From: a virus
DNA length: 64,000 bases
Strand: one strand, 5' to 3'
Virus record (IMG/VR): IMGVR_UViG_3300029319_008461
Coordinates: 1-64,000 of that record
Each line of letters starts with the position of its first letter. Within the stretch, counting starts at the first letter, position 1. Below are positions 31,483-40,397 of the stretch, piece after piece. The translations under genes were made by a program, and so were the position numbers. Under the pieces are notes generated by a model that saw only the letters and a list, made by a program, of their open reading frames with translations, did not search any database and had not been told where the DNA came from.

Positions 31483-32293
31483 TTTATTTGACTTGTCCGG
31501 TAAAACAGCGCTAATCACTGGCGCTGGCGGATTGCTGGGACCTAAACACGCAGAGGCTCTTATTGAGTGTGGCGCACAGGTGATCATCACAGATCACCAC
31601 GAGGATCGTGCTGTTGCCCGTGCAGAAGAATTGAATGAAAAGTATGGCAAACTTGTGGCCACGTCGCATCGGATGGACGTAACTAATAAGTTAGAAATCG
31701 AAAATGTTTTTTCTAAGTACGATACGATTGATATCTTAATTAACAATGCTGCTAAGGACCCAAAAGTAAAAAAAGATGGTGGACTTAAACCAGACTCTAG
31801 ATTTGAAACTATGTCCGAGGAATACTGGTCGGAGGGCATTGATGCCGCCGTTAATGGAACTTTTTTATGCTCCCAGGTTGCCGCAAATAAAATGCTGCAA
31901 AACGATACGCCTGGTGTTATCCTAAACATATCATCAGATCTTGGTGTAATTGCTCCAGACCAGAGGATCTATAGAAAGCCGGGAGTAGAGGAGGACATGC
32001 AAAATGTTAAGCCCATTACTTATTCGGCAGCCAAATGGGCAATCGTTGGTATGACAAAGTATTTGGCCGTTTACTTTGCGAACAAGAATATTCGTGTAAA
32101 CTGCTTAAGTCCAACCGGCGTGTTCAACAACCATCCAGAGGAGTTTGTTAAAAAGCTTTCTGGAATTATTCCAATGGGACGAATGGCTCACATTGACGAG
32201 TACAAAGGTGCTATTGCATTTTTGTGTTCTGATGCTAGCACATATATGACTGGCGAAAACATGGTTATTGATGGGGGCAAAACAGTATGGTAA
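31466..32293 (+). CDS. Short-chain dehydrogenase/reductase
   Basis: 275 aa from the ATG at 31466, behind AAAGGA. Classical SDR: TGAGGLLGPKHAEALIECG cofactor loop, NNAAKDPK, ISSDLG with the catalytic Ser, YSAAK with Tyr and Lys, and a C-terminal CSDASTYMTGENMVIDGG. It oxidises or reduces a hydroxyl/keto group with NAD(P). In several nonulosonate loci an SDR of this kind follows neuA-like genes. Overlaps the preceding gene by 17 bases and the next by seven. Confidence 0.88.
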   Translation: MQRTPDLFDLSGKTALITGAGGLLGPKHAEALIECGAQVIITDHHEDRAVARAEELNEKYGKLVATSHRMDVTNKLEIENVFSKYDTIDILINNAAKDPKVKKDGGLKPDSRFETMSEEYWSEGIDAAVNGTFLCSQVAANKMLQNDTPGVILNISSDLGVIAPDQRIYRKPGVEEDMQNVKPITYSAAKWAIVGMTKYLAVYFANKNIRVNCLSPTGVFNNHPEEFVKKLSGIIPMGRMAHIDEYKGAIAFLCSDASTYMTGENMVIDGGKTVW

Positions 32294-32652
32294 ACAAAGT
32301 TTCACTAGATATGAAACACGTTGACAAAGGATGGGGCTTTGAACGTTGGATTGTTAATAAAGAAGAATATTGTGGCAAGTTACTATTCTTTAATAAAGAT
32401 AAAAGATGTTCTTGGCATTACCATAAAATAAAAGATGAAGTTTTTTATTTGCAGTCTGGTAAAATGATTGTAAAGTATGGAGACACAGATAGTCTCGAAG
32501 AGGCCAATGAGATAGTCCTTAACCCAGGAGACAACTTCTATGTTTATGTGGGACTAAGACATCAAATGATAGCGTTAGAAGATTCAGAATTGTTTGAGTT
32601 TTCAACACAGCATTTTGATAGTGATAGTTATAGGGTGGTAAAAGGTGACTAA
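32287..32652 (+). CDS. Cupin-domain protein, 121 aa
   Basis: Single cupin barrel: CSWHYHKIKDEVFYLQSGK matches the first cupin motif (HxH...E) and NPGDNFYVYVGLRHQMIAL the second (G-D...H). Cupins of this size in sugar clusters are isomerases, epimerases or sugar-binding proteins. The metal site looks complete. It overlaps both the SDR before it and the GT10-like gene after it. Confidence 0.8.
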   Translation: MVNKVSLDMKHVDKGWGFERWIVNKEEYCGKLLFFNKDKRCSWHYHKIKDEVFYLQSGKMIVKYGDTDSLEEANEIVLNPGDNFYVYVGLRHQMIALEDSELFEFSTQHFDSDSYRVVKGD

Positions 32653-33568
32653 GAAAATAAAAGTAAATCTATTTGATAGTTTAGCTCCTGATTTTTATGA
32701 TGAGTATTGGGGCTTTCATAATTTTTCAAGCGAGTTTGAACCCACCAAGGTTGAGTGGCTAAAACAAAATATTGGGATGGGTTATCCTGAGTTTGATGGT
32801 ATTACAGTATTCACAGATAAAAACATAGTTGACCCTTGGGTTGACAAAGTTAAATCAAAATACAAGGTTGCCTTTCTTGTTGAGTGTCGTGGTGTACACG
32901 ACTGGGCCTACGAACAAATAAAGCGAGTTGAACATAAATTTGATCGTATCTTTACTTTTGATGAAGAGTTGTTAGCAAGAAGTGATAAGTATGTGAAAAA
33001 TCTGATTGGAACGTCAAGAGTTTCAAATGAGGATGCCGGTATTCATGCAAAAAGTAAAATGCTATCAATGATCGCCTCCAAACAAGTTTTAACTCGTGGT
33101 CACAGATTGAGACACAAGGTAGCAGACGCCATTAAAGGAAGGTATGAAGTTGATATGTGGGGAGGGGGATATAGACCCTTTGGAAAAAGTATATCTGGTA
33201 GGACCGCTGGGGCTATTAGAGAGGGAAAAAACGAACCTTTACAGGATTACAGATTCAGTATTACGATTATGAATTCAAGCGAAAATAACTATTTCACAGA
33301 AACTTTAGTAGATGTCTTTCGTCAAGGTACTATTCCAATTTTTTGGGGTTGTCCAAATATCGCAGAGTATTTTAATAAAGATGGTATCTTGCATTTTAAC
33401 ACAGGACAAGAACTATTTGACATACTAGACAATATCTCAGAGGATCTCTACGAAAGCAAGCTTGAAGCAGTTAGGGAAAACTATGAACTAGCCAAACAAT
33501 ATGTCTCAATGGATGACACTTTCGCTACAAACTTAATAAACGAATTTCCGGAGCTACTAGATGACTAG
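32645..33568 (+). CDS. GT10 fucosyltransferase-like protein
   Basis: 307 aa from a GTG at 32645. The C-terminal half has DYRFSITIMNSSENNYFTET and LVDVFRQGTIPIFWGCPNIAEYFN, matching the conserved alpha-1,3-fucosyltransferase region (FxxxxENS...YxTEK, AGTVPIYWG). GT10 enzymes use GDP-fucose or a related 6-deoxy sugar; here GDP-linked deoxysugars could come from the Gmd-, Fcl- and ColD-like genes at 35.6-40.4 kb. Confidence 0.8.
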   Translation: MTKKIKVNLFDSLAPDFYDEYWGFHNFSSEFEPTKVEWLKQNIGMGYPEFDGITVFTDKNIVDPWVDKVKSKYKVAFLVECRGVHDWAYEQIKRVEHKFDRIFTFDEELLARSDKYVKNLIGTSRVSNEDAGIHAKSKMLSMIASKQVLTRGHRLRHKVADAIKGRYEVDMWGGGYRPFGKSISGRTAGAIREGKNEPLQDYRFSITIMNSSENNYFTETLVDVFRQGTIPIFWGCPNIAEYFNKDGILHFNTGQELFDILDNISEDLYESKLEAVRENYELAKQYVSMDDTFATNLINEFPELLDD

Positions 33569-33959
33569 AAAATATTTACCAACACTTTCAGAGTTGATTG
33601 ATAGATTATCTATCGCTCAACTTAAGGAGGTGTTTATCACTGATCACAAAGAAGAGTATGCGCAAGAGATTAAAGATATCGTTCACGATATAGACTTGTG
33701 CCTAAAAGAGACAAAACATCTAAACGCAGAAGTTATTAGAGCCGTGGTCGTGTTATCTCAGATGAATCTTCACATTTGGCACAATGAATCAAATTATAGA
33801 AAAGGCATAAAGGACGGCAATAACTTGGAATTAACTCATGGTCTTAACGGTATCCGCAATACGGCCAAGAATAAAATTCAAGAGATTGCCGGTGGGCGAA
33901 AAGACTACAAAATAGATTGTCTGGCTGCGGAGTTCAAGGACTGGGATATTAGCTGGTAA
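33561..33959 (+). CDS. Hypothetical helical protein, 132 aa
   Basis: Function unknown. The opening LPTLSELIDRLSIAQLKEV is familiar to me from small proteins beside glycosyltransferases in marine phage and capsule clusters, but no activity is known. All helical, no membrane segment. Overlaps the GT10-like gene by eight bases, so it may be a partner of a glycosyltransferase. Confidence 0.6.
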   Translation: MTRKYLPTLSELIDRLSIAQLKEVFITDHKEEYAQEIKDIVHDIDLCLKETKHLNAEVIRAVVVLSQMNLHIWHNESNYRKGIKDGNNLELTHGLNGIRNTAKNKIQEIAGGRKDYKIDCLAAEFKDWDISW

Positions 33960-33961
33960 CA

Positions 33962-34444
33962 ATGTTTTTCCCAGAGGTTAAGATTTTTGAAGCTGATATG
34001 TTTAGGGAATATCGTGGAGATATTTGGACAACGTATAAGAAAAAAACATTCCCAGTAGACTTAGATTTTGTACACGACAAGTTCTCATCCTCCAGGAGAA
34101 ACGTAATCCGAGGAATACATGGAGACTATAAAACTTGGAAACTAGTAAGTTGTCTGCAAGGTGAACTGTATTTCGTTGTAGTTGATAACAGAAAAGAATC
34201 ACAAAATTACCTTAAGTGGGATTGTATGATGCTTGATGACAAAGACCGTAGACAGGTTTTGTTACCCCCTGGGTTTGGAAATGGATTTTGTGTGATGAGC
34301 GACTCTGCTGTATTTAGTTACAAGTTGGCCTATGAAGGTGAATACTCGGACGTCGATCAGCAATTTACCTTAAAATGGAATGATACTCATGTTAACATAA
34401 ACTGGCCAATAGATAGCCCAATATTACAAGCGAGAGATAAATGA
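33962..34444 (+). CDS. rmlC: dTDP-4-keto-6-deoxyhexose 3,5-epimerase-like (RmlC)
   Basis: 160 aa, slightly short for RmlC (about 180). The cupin core shows EYRGDIWTTYKKK, NVIRGIHGDYKTWKLVSCLQG with the catalytic His, and LPPGFGNGFCVMSDSAVFSYKLAYEGEY with the family's PxGfaHGf-like and Y positions. It epimerises C3 and/or C5 of the 4-keto sugar made by an RmlB enzyme such as that at 25546. Overlaps the E1-alpha-like gene by four bases. Confidence 0.85.
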   Translation: MFFPEVKIFEADMFREYRGDIWTTYKKKTFPVDLDFVHDKFSSSRRNVIRGIHGDYKTWKLVSCLQGELYFVVVDNRKESQNYLKWDCMMLDDKDRRQVLLPPGFGNGFCVMSDSAVFSYKLAYEGEYSDVDQQFTLKWNDTHVNINWPIDSPILQARDK

Positions 34445-35067
34445 ATATACCTGACCACCTAGAAAAAGTTAGAGAGGTATCTTTAACCCCCCAGGAGTTG
34501 ATTGATTTTGAAACAAAAGTCAAAGAAACATATGAGGCTGGAAAAATTAAAGGACCAATCCATCTAGCCAAGAATAATGAAAATGAACTGATAGAAATAT
34601 TCCAGTACATAAGCCCCGATGATTGGGTTTTTGTTCCCTGGAGAAATCACTATCACGCTCTTTTGCACGGCGTTGACCCTGACAAATTGTTTAATTCAAT
34701 TGTAGAAGGTAGAAGTATGGGCACAAATAATTTAAAGCCAAACTTTTATGCCTCCTCGATTGTTGGTGGTATCATACCTCTTGCACTGGGGGTTGCTTTG
34801 GGGATCAAACAGAGAGGTAAAAACAATCGTGTTTGGTGTTTTGTTGGTGACATGACTATGGAGACTGGTGTGTTCCATGAGGCTTACAAATATAGTAAGA
34901 ACTTTGATCTACCCATCCAGTGGGTTGTTGAGGATAATGATATGAGTGTTCACACCCCAACCGATATGGCCTGGGGTAAAAAACAAGAGGTACCTGATGG
35001 TGTAATTTATTATAGATATGAAATGGAATATCCTCATCACGGAACAGGAAAGTGGGTAAATTTTTAA
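34441..35067 (+). CDS. Compact ThDP enzyme, E1-alpha-like subunit
   Basis: 208 aa. Resembles the ThDP-binding subunit of 2-oxoacid dehydrogenases and transketolases: HYHALLHGVDPDKLF, SIVGGIIPLALGVALG, then the cofactor motif GDMTMETGVFHEAYKYS ending in EDND. The usual GDG is GDM here. E1-alpha proteins are normally 330-400 aa; this one lacks outer parts. It is followed at a one-base overlap by the beta-like subunit, and both sit between rmlC and the ColD-like gene, pointing to sugar rather than central metabolism. Confidence 0.75.
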   Translation: MNIPDHLEKVREVSLTPQELIDFETKVKETYEAGKIKGPIHLAKNNENELIEIFQYISPDDWVFVPWRNHYHALLHGVDPDKLFNSIVEGRSMGTNNLKPNFYASSIVGGIIPLALGVALGIKQRGKNNRVWCFVGDMTMETGVFHEAYKYSKNFDLPIQWVVEDNDMSVHTPTDMAWGKKQEVPDGVIYYRYEMEYPHHGTGKWVNF

Positions 35068-35603
35068 TGAAATATAAAAGCGAACTTATCAGATCTATGA
35101 ACTGGCTTGCTAAGAAGAGAGATACAGTGTTTCTTGGGCAAGCTTGTAAAGTTAGTGGTCACGCTATTTCTAGCACCTTGGTAGAAGTTCCTGATGAAAA
35201 AAGAATTGAACTACCTGTATTTGAGGAAACTCAAATGGGCATCTCAACAGGTATGGCTCTGGAAGGGTATGTGCCAATTACAATGTATCCTCGATTTGAT
35301 TTTTTTATTCTAGCTTGCAATCAATTAGTGAATCATCTTGATAAAATGAGAGATATGTCAAAAGGGGAAATGACTCCTCGTGTTATTATAAGAGTAGCTG
35401 TCGGAACAAAGAATCCTATTGATGCGGGACCGCAGCATACTCAAGATCACACAGAGGCTTTTCGCAGAATGTTAACCGAAGTGAACGTTGTGGATCTTTT
35501 TGAGCCAGAGGATATCTTCGCAGCTTTTAAAGAGGCATATGAGAGGCCTGATTCAAAATCAACACTATTAATTGAACACGGAGAATTTTATGGGACAAAA
35601 TAG
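35067..35603 (+). CDS. Compact ThDP enzyme, E1-beta-like subunit
   Basis: 178 aa from the ATG at 35067, overlapping the alpha stop. It carries the pyrimidine-binding half: ELPVFEETQMGISTGMALEG with the catalytic Glu, YPRFDFFILACNQLVNHL and VGTKNPIDAGPQHTQDHTEAF. The C-terminal transketolase-C domain of usual E1-beta (about 325 aa) is absent. Together the pair forms a minimal ThDP enzyme that could transfer an acyl unit to a keto sugar. No E2 or E3 gene is present, arguing against a dehydrogenase complex. Confidence 0.75.
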   Translation: MKYKSELIRSMNWLAKKRDTVFLGQACKVSGHAISSTLVEVPDEKRIELPVFEETQMGISTGMALEGYVPITMYPRFDFFILACNQLVNHLDKMRDMSKGEMTPRVIIRVAVGTKNPIDAGPQHTQDHTEAFRRMLTEVNVVDLFEPEDIFAAFKEAYERPDSKSTLLIEHGEFYGTK

Positions 35604-36765
35604 TTTTTCTTGGCCTTTGATAAATGATAATATAACAGAGGAAGATAAGGCTGCTTTGATTAAGTGGTTGCAAGAACCTAACGTTAGATTTACTCAATCA
35701 AAGTATGTAAAAAAATTTGAACAAGCTTGGTCTGAATGGCTTGGAGTTAAATATACAGTCTTTGTAAACTCTGGTGCGTCTGCCAACTACATTATGACTT
35801 CAATTATGAAGGAGCTTAAAGGTGGCGGCGAAGTGATTGTACCGCCAATTGGCTGGGTCTCTGATATAGCTCCAGTGGTCAATCTTGGGATGACTCCTGT
35901 TTTTGTGGATGTTGATCCTGAGAGTTTGGCCATTACTGCTGAGAACATTGAAAATGCAATCACAGACAAGACAGTTGGGATTGTGTTAGTTCATGCATTG
36001 GGGTTCAATGGCTTGACTGACAAACTTGTAGAACTCGCAGAAAAACACAACCTAATTTTGATTGAGGATTGCTGCGAGTCTCACGGCGCTACGTTCGATG
36101 GACAAAAGATTGGAACTGTTGGCGATATGTCAAATTTTTCTTTCTACTTTGGACACCATATCACAACAGTCGAAGGTGGGGTTGTTTGCACAAACGATAA
36201 GAATATCTATGAGCTAGCGAAGATGTTTAGGTCACACGGAATGATTAGGGAAGCTGGGGATGAGGTATATGATGCATACACAGAAAAATATCCAGACTTA
36301 AACCCACTGTTTCTTTTTGCCGTCCCTGGATATAATCTAAGGAATACAGAGTTCAATGCTGTGTTGGGACTTGAGCAATTAGGAAGGTTAGATAGAGCAG
36401 CTACGATTAGGGCAGAAAATTTTAAGACCTGGATTGATAACTTAGATACTAACAAGTTTCAAACAAGTTATCTTGAAGAAGGTAACAGTAGCTTTGCACT
36501 GCCACTAATTCTGAGAGAAAAAGATAAAGATTTGTTTGAAAGAGTCTGTTCTGTTTTGCGGCAAGAAAGAGTAGAGTATCGCATTGGAACCGCTGGCGGT
36601 GGCAACCAAGCTAGGCAACCTTATCTAGAAAAGTACGATCATAGGATTGTGGGTAACCTAGAGATCTCAGATCACATACATGATTTTGGACTTTACATTG
36701 GTAACCATACCGAACTTGAAAAAGAAACTATTATTAAATTGTGTGAGGTTATAAATGACTGTTGA
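35590..36765 (+). CDS. colD: ColD-like GDP-4-keto-6-deoxymannose 3-dehydratase
   Basis: 391 aa from the ATG at 35590, behind GGAG. DegT/AHBA fold with SFYFGHHITTVEGG, where His replaces the PLP lysine as in ColD; length equals ColD (about 388). No iron-sulfur Cys set, unlike the RfbH-like enzyme at 24225, which also fits ColD. ColD uses PLP and glutamate to remove the C3 hydroxyl of GDP-4-keto-6-deoxymannose. The Gmd-like enzyme at 39387 could supply the substrate, and Fcl-like SDRs at 36755 or 38435 could convert the product toward a colitose-like sugar. Confidence 0.85.
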   Translation: MGQNSFSWPLINDNITEEDKAALIKWLQEPNVRFTQSKYVKKFEQAWSEWLGVKYTVFVNSGASANYIMTSIMKELKGGGEVIVPPIGWVSDIAPVVNLGMTPVFVDVDPESLAITAENIENAITDKTVGIVLVHALGFNGLTDKLVELAEKHNLILIEDCCESHGATFDGQKIGTVGDMSNFSFYFGHHITTVEGGVVCTNDKNIYELAKMFRSHGMIREAGDEVYDAYTEKYPDLNPLFLFAVPGYNLRNTEFNAVLGLEQLGRLDRAATIRAENFKTWIDNLDTNKFQTSYLEEGNSSFALPLILREKDKDLFERVCSVLRQERVEYRIGTAGGGNQARQPYLEKYDHRIVGNLEISDHIHDFGLYIGNHTELEKETIIKLCEVINDC

Positions 36766-37732
36766 TTTTAAAAACCAAAGTGTTTTAGTTACTGGCGGGA
36801 CTGGGATGATAGGCCGCCAACTTGTTGATCTGTTGGTAGAGAGAGGAGCTAAGGTATATGTTGTATCTCTTGACCCTCCGAGGGGACTGCCTGAGGGTGT
36901 GATGTACAAGCTTGCAGATCTTACAGACTTCTCTGCTTGTCAGGAAGTTTGTGAAGGCATGGATTATGTTTTCAATTTGGTGGGCGTTAAGGGTTCCCCA
37001 AAGATGTGCAAGGAACAGCCAGCAGACTTTATGGTTCCGATGCTCCAGTTCAATACCAATATGATGGAAGCAGCAAGGCGTGCAGGAGTAAAGTGGTATT
37101 TGTACACTAGTAGTGTGGGTGTTTATCATCCAGCGGAGGTTTTTAAAGAAGATGATGTTTGGTCAACTTTTCCGTCGGACAACGATAGGTTTGCTGGCTG
37201 GGCGAAAAGAATTGGAGAACTGCAAGCAGAAGCGTATAGTATCCAGTATGGTTGGGATTGTGTTTCGATCGTAAGGCCCGCAAACGTTTACGGACCATAT
37301 GATAACTTTGACCCAGAGAATGCAATGGTCATCCCTTCGCTGATTCGCAAAGCGTTTGAAAATGATAAACTGGAAGTTTGGGGAGATGGCTCTCCGATTA
37401 GAGATTTTATCCACTCCAGAGATGTAGCCTTGGGTATGCTTCACATGGTAGACAACAAAGTGACAAAACCTGTCAACCTTGGTAGCGGTGAAGGGATCGC
37501 AATTAAGCAGATTGTGGATATCGTTGTTGACAAATGTCCTAAGGATCTTGATGTAGTCTGGCAAACAGACAAGCCAACTGGCGACAAAAAAAGAATCCTT
37601 GATTCTTCCCGTGCAAAAGAAGTAGGGTTTCAGACAACAATCAGCCTCGAAGAGGGTATTCAGGAAACGATCGAATGGTTTGAAGAAAACAGGAGTATGA
37701 TTGATGACAGGCATAATGCCTTTAGGAAATAG
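36755..37732 (+). CDS. Fcl/ColC-like NAD-dependent epimerase
   Basis: 325 aa extended SDR. TGGTGMIGRQLVDLLVERG binds the cofactor; YGPYDNFDPENAMVIPSLIRK and WGDGSPIRDFIHSRDVA resemble GDP-fucose synthase. Where most SDRs have YxxxK I read AGWAK (FAGWAKRIGELQAEAY), so the catalytic Tyr is not in its usual place. It directly follows the ColD-like gene with an 11-base overlap, a natural position for a ColC-type epimerase/reductase. Confidence 0.78.
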   Translation: MTVDFKNQSVLVTGGTGMIGRQLVDLLVERGAKVYVVSLDPPRGLPEGVMYKLADLTDFSACQEVCEGMDYVFNLVGVKGSPKMCKEQPADFMVPMLQFNTNMMEAARRAGVKWYLYTSSVGVYHPAEVFKEDDVWSTFPSDNDRFAGWAKRIGELQAEAYSIQYGWDCVSIVRPANVYGPYDNFDPENAMVIPSLIRKAFENDKLEVWGDGSPIRDFIHSRDVALGMLHMVDNKVTKPVNLGSGEGIAIKQIVDIVVDKCPKDLDVVWQTDKPTGDKKRILDSSRAKEVGFQTTISLEEGIQETIEWFEENRSMIDDRHNAFRK

Positions 37733-38438
37733 TGTACTTGTTACAGGTGGTAACAGTGGCCTTGGTAAATACATTGCATCCAACATTAATTGTGTTGCGC
37801 TAACCAGAGAAAACGCTGAATCTGTCTTTAAAAGACACAACCACTTTGACTTGATTATACACTGTGCGTTTAATGCCTCAAAGAAAACCAATGATTACTA
37901 CAAAGTTTTACAAGACAATATTTTCTTAACAAAGCGTTTGTGTTCATTGTCTCACAACAAATTTGTATTCTTATCGTCAATTGATGTTTACCGAGAAGAG
38001 GATAGTCTTTATAAAACAACAAAATTAATGGCAGAGTCTATTGTTAAAGAAGAAGCGACAAACCCATTAATTGTTCGGACAAGTGCCATTGTTGGCCCAA
38101 CAATGAGAACTAATAGTCTCTTAAGAATACTGGATGACGATAGTCCGGACTTATCCTTGTCTGAAAATTCAACGTTTAACTATGTTCTACAAAGTGATAT
38201 ACTGTCTATGATACAGGTGTCTGCAAAGAACAAATACTCTGGTATTATAGACTTTGTGGCATCAAAAAATATAAGACTTAAAGACCTGGCAACTCATTTT
38301 TCTAAGACTGTAAATTTTGGAGACTACTTTTATGAAACACCTATTATATCAAACAGGCATCTTCAAGAAAAATTCCCAACAGCTTGGTATACATCACTAG
38401 GAAATATTGAAAGATTTATGAAGGAAAGAACCAAATGA
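37704..38438 (+). CDS. SDR-type sugar reductase
   Basis: 244 aa from the ATG at 37704, behind AGGAG at 37691. TGGNSGLGKYIASN cofactor loop, FLSSIDVY with Ser, YKTTK with Tyr and Lys, and RTSAIVGPTM. Shorter than the typical 300-aa extended SDR, near RmlD-like reductases. It lies between two Fcl-like genes with overlaps on both sides; probably reduces a 4-keto sugar. Substrate unknown. Confidence 0.75.
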   Translation: MTGIMPLGNSVLVTGGNSGLGKYIASNINCVALTRENAESVFKRHNHFDLIIHCAFNASKKTNDYYKVLQDNIFLTKRLCSLSHNKFVFLSSIDVYREEDSLYKTTKLMAESIVKEEATNPLIVRTSAIVGPTMRTNSLLRILDDDSPDLSLSENSTFNYVLQSDILSMIQVSAKNKYSGIIDFVASKNIRLKDLATHFSKTVNFGDYFYETPIISNRHLQEKFPTAWYTSLGNIERFMKERTK

Positions 38439-39394
38439 AAAAAATTCTTTTGTGCGGTGCCACTGGGTTTATTGGTAAGAACTTGTTAGAGCACTTCTCC
38501 AGCAGAGGGAATTATAGTATTCGAGCGATATATCACAATAAACTTCCAGACATTGAGCCGAGCGAACATCCTAATGTTGAGTTTATTTTTGCTGATTTAA
38601 ACAATAAGGAAGATGTAGACAGAGTAATGGAGGGCGTAAACATTGTTCTCCAGTTTGCAGCCACAACTTCTGGGGCCAAAGATATTACAACAAAGCCGTT
38701 CATTCACGTTACAGATAATGCAGTTATGAACTCTTTGTTGTTACGATCTGCCTATGAGAATAATGTTGAACATTTTGTTTTCCCGAGTTGCACGGTGATG
38801 TACCAGCCGAGTGAAGAGGCTCTATCTGAGGACGATTTCTCTGGAGAAGACGAAATATACCCAAAATACTTTGGTGTGGGTAATACAAAAGTTTATATTG
38901 AAAAGATGTGCGACTTCTACTCTAGGCTTGGAAGAACAAAACACACAGTTATTAGACACTCTAATATATACGGACCTCATGACAAGTACGATCTTGAGCG
39001 CAGTCATGTCTTTGGCGCAACCGTAACTAAAGTTATGACTGCAAAAGATAAAGTTGTTATGTGGGGGACCGGAGAGGAAAAGAGAGATCTTCTACACGTT
39101 GATGATTTGTGCAGGTTTGTTGAATTAGCTTTAAAGAACCAGAAGAAAGAATATGAGTTATTCAACGTTGGCCTGGGTCAAGCGGTTCCGGTTCGTGACC
39201 TTGTTCAGAAAATTATCAACGCTTCAGGTAAGAGGCTAAAGATTGAATCAGATTTAACTAAACCAACTATTAAAACTAGTTTATACTTGGATTGGAAAAA
39301 AGCGTTTACTACGTTAGGTTGGTGCCCCGAGATAACTCTTGATAAGGGGATAGAGAAAACTTTGAAGTGGTATAAGGAAAATATAGATGTCTAA
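38435..39394 (+). CDS. Fcl-like NAD-dependent epimerase
   Basis: 319 aa extended SDR. CGATGFIGKNLLEHFSSRG, FPSCTVMY, HSNIYGPHDKYDLERSHV and WGTGEEKRDLLHVDDL resemble GDP-fucose synthase and its relatives. The stretch YFGVGNTKVYIEKM aligned with YxxxK keeps the Lys but has Val where Tyr is expected, as in one subfamily of these SDRs. Four-base overlap before, eight-base overlap after. Likely acts on a GDP-linked sugar from the next gene. Confidence 0.78.
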   Translation: MKKILLCGATGFIGKNLLEHFSSRGNYSIRAIYHNKLPDIEPSEHPNVEFIFADLNNKEDVDRVMEGVNIVLQFAATTSGAKDITTKPFIHVTDNAVMNSLLLRSAYENNVEHFVFPSCTVMYQPSEEALSEDDFSGEDEIYPKYFGVGNTKVYIEKMCDFYSRLGRTKHTVIRHSNIYGPHDKYDLERSHVFGATVTKVMTAKDKVVMWGTGEEKRDLLHVDDLCRFVELALKNQKKEYELFNVGLGQAVPVRDLVQKIINASGKRLKIESDLTKPTIKTSLYLDWKKAFTTLGWCPEITLDKGIEKTLKWYKENIDV

Positions 39395-40397
39395 AAATGT
39401 CTTTATCACTGGTGTTACGGGAATGGTCGGCTCTCACTTAGCCGACTTTCTTTTAGAGAATACAGATTGGAAAATTTATGGGTTCTGTAGGTGGAATGAT
39501 AATTTTGAAAATATACAGCACTTATTTCCAAGAATAAACACAAAAGACAGGGTGCAGTTAATTTATGGTGACTTAAATGATTTCCCGTCTCTCATGACCG
39601 CTGTTGAGGAGTCAGCGCCTGATTATGTTTTTCACCTAGCGGCCCAGAGTTATCCTCAGACTAGTTTTGTGGCTCCTTTGGAGACTCTTGAGACAAATAT
39701 CCTTGGCACTGCAAAACTTTTGGAAGCCATTAATAAATCACCGTATGATCCTGTGATACATGTATGCGCTAGTTCTGAGGTCTTTGGAAGGGTGCCAAAA
39801 GAATATTTACCAATTAATGAAGAGGTCACGTTTCACCCCGCCTCTCCATATGCTATTTCTAAAGTGGGGACTGACCTAATCGGTAGGTACTATGCCGAAG
39901 CTTATGGTATGACTGTGATGACAACAAGGATGTTTACTCACACAGGACCAAGAAGAGGTGATGTTTTTGCAGAGTCAACTTTTGCAAAACAGATTGCTAT
40001 GATTGAGTCTGGAAAACTCCCTCCTGTTATCAAGGTTGGAAATTTACAGTCACTAAGAACTTGGTCTGATGTCCGAGATGCGGTTAGAGCGTATTATTTG
40101 CTTGTAACTCACAACCCAACAGCCGGAGAGTATTATAATATTGGCGGCACTTACAGTTGTACAGTGGAGGATATGTTAAATTATCTCATCAGCCAATCAA
40201 CAGTTAAGAATATAAAAGTTGAAACGGACCCCGAGAGGCTCCGACCAATTGATGCAGATTTGCAGGTCCCTGATACGGCCAAGTTTAAAAGCCACACTGG
40301 ATGGGAACCAACGATACCTTTTGAGGAAACAATGACTGACTTACTGAACTACTGGAGAGAAAAGGTTCAGGGCGACAGGGAGTTCCTATCTAGATAA
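39387..40397 (+). CDS. gmd: GDP-mannose 4,6-dehydratase-like SDR
   Basis: 336 aa, typical for Gmd (about 340-370). TGVTGMVGSHLADFLL, YGDLNDFPSL, HLAAQSYPQTSF, SSEVFGRV, YAISK and FTHTGPRRG are Gmd-type; SLRTWSDVRDAVRAYY corresponds to the RDFTDVRD region. It makes GDP-4-keto-6-deoxymannose from GDP-mannose, the substrate of the ColD- and Fcl-like enzymes upstream. Start overlaps the preceding gene by eight bases. Confidence 0.85.
   Translation: MSKNVFITGVTGMVGSHLADFLLENTDWKIYGFCRWNDNFENIQHLFPRINTKDRVQLIYGDLNDFPSLMTAVEESAPDYVFHLAAQSYPQTSFVAPLETLETNILGTAKLLEAINKSPYDPVIHVCASSEVFGRVPKEYLPINEEVTFHPASPYAISKVGTDLIGRYYAEAYGMTVMTTRMFTHTGPRRGDVFAESTFAKQIAMIESGKLPPVIKVGNLQSLRTWSDVRDAVRAYYLLVTHNPTAGEYYNIGGTYSCTVEDMLNYLISQSTVKNIKVETDPERLRPIDADLQVPDTAKFKSHTGWEPTIPFEETMTDLLNYWREKVQGDREFLSR

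Noticed and set aside
37163-37891. 242-aa frame on the - strand across two SDR genes
   Set aside because: It spans the ends of two clear + strand SDR genes and shows no domain; it is an antisense shadow.
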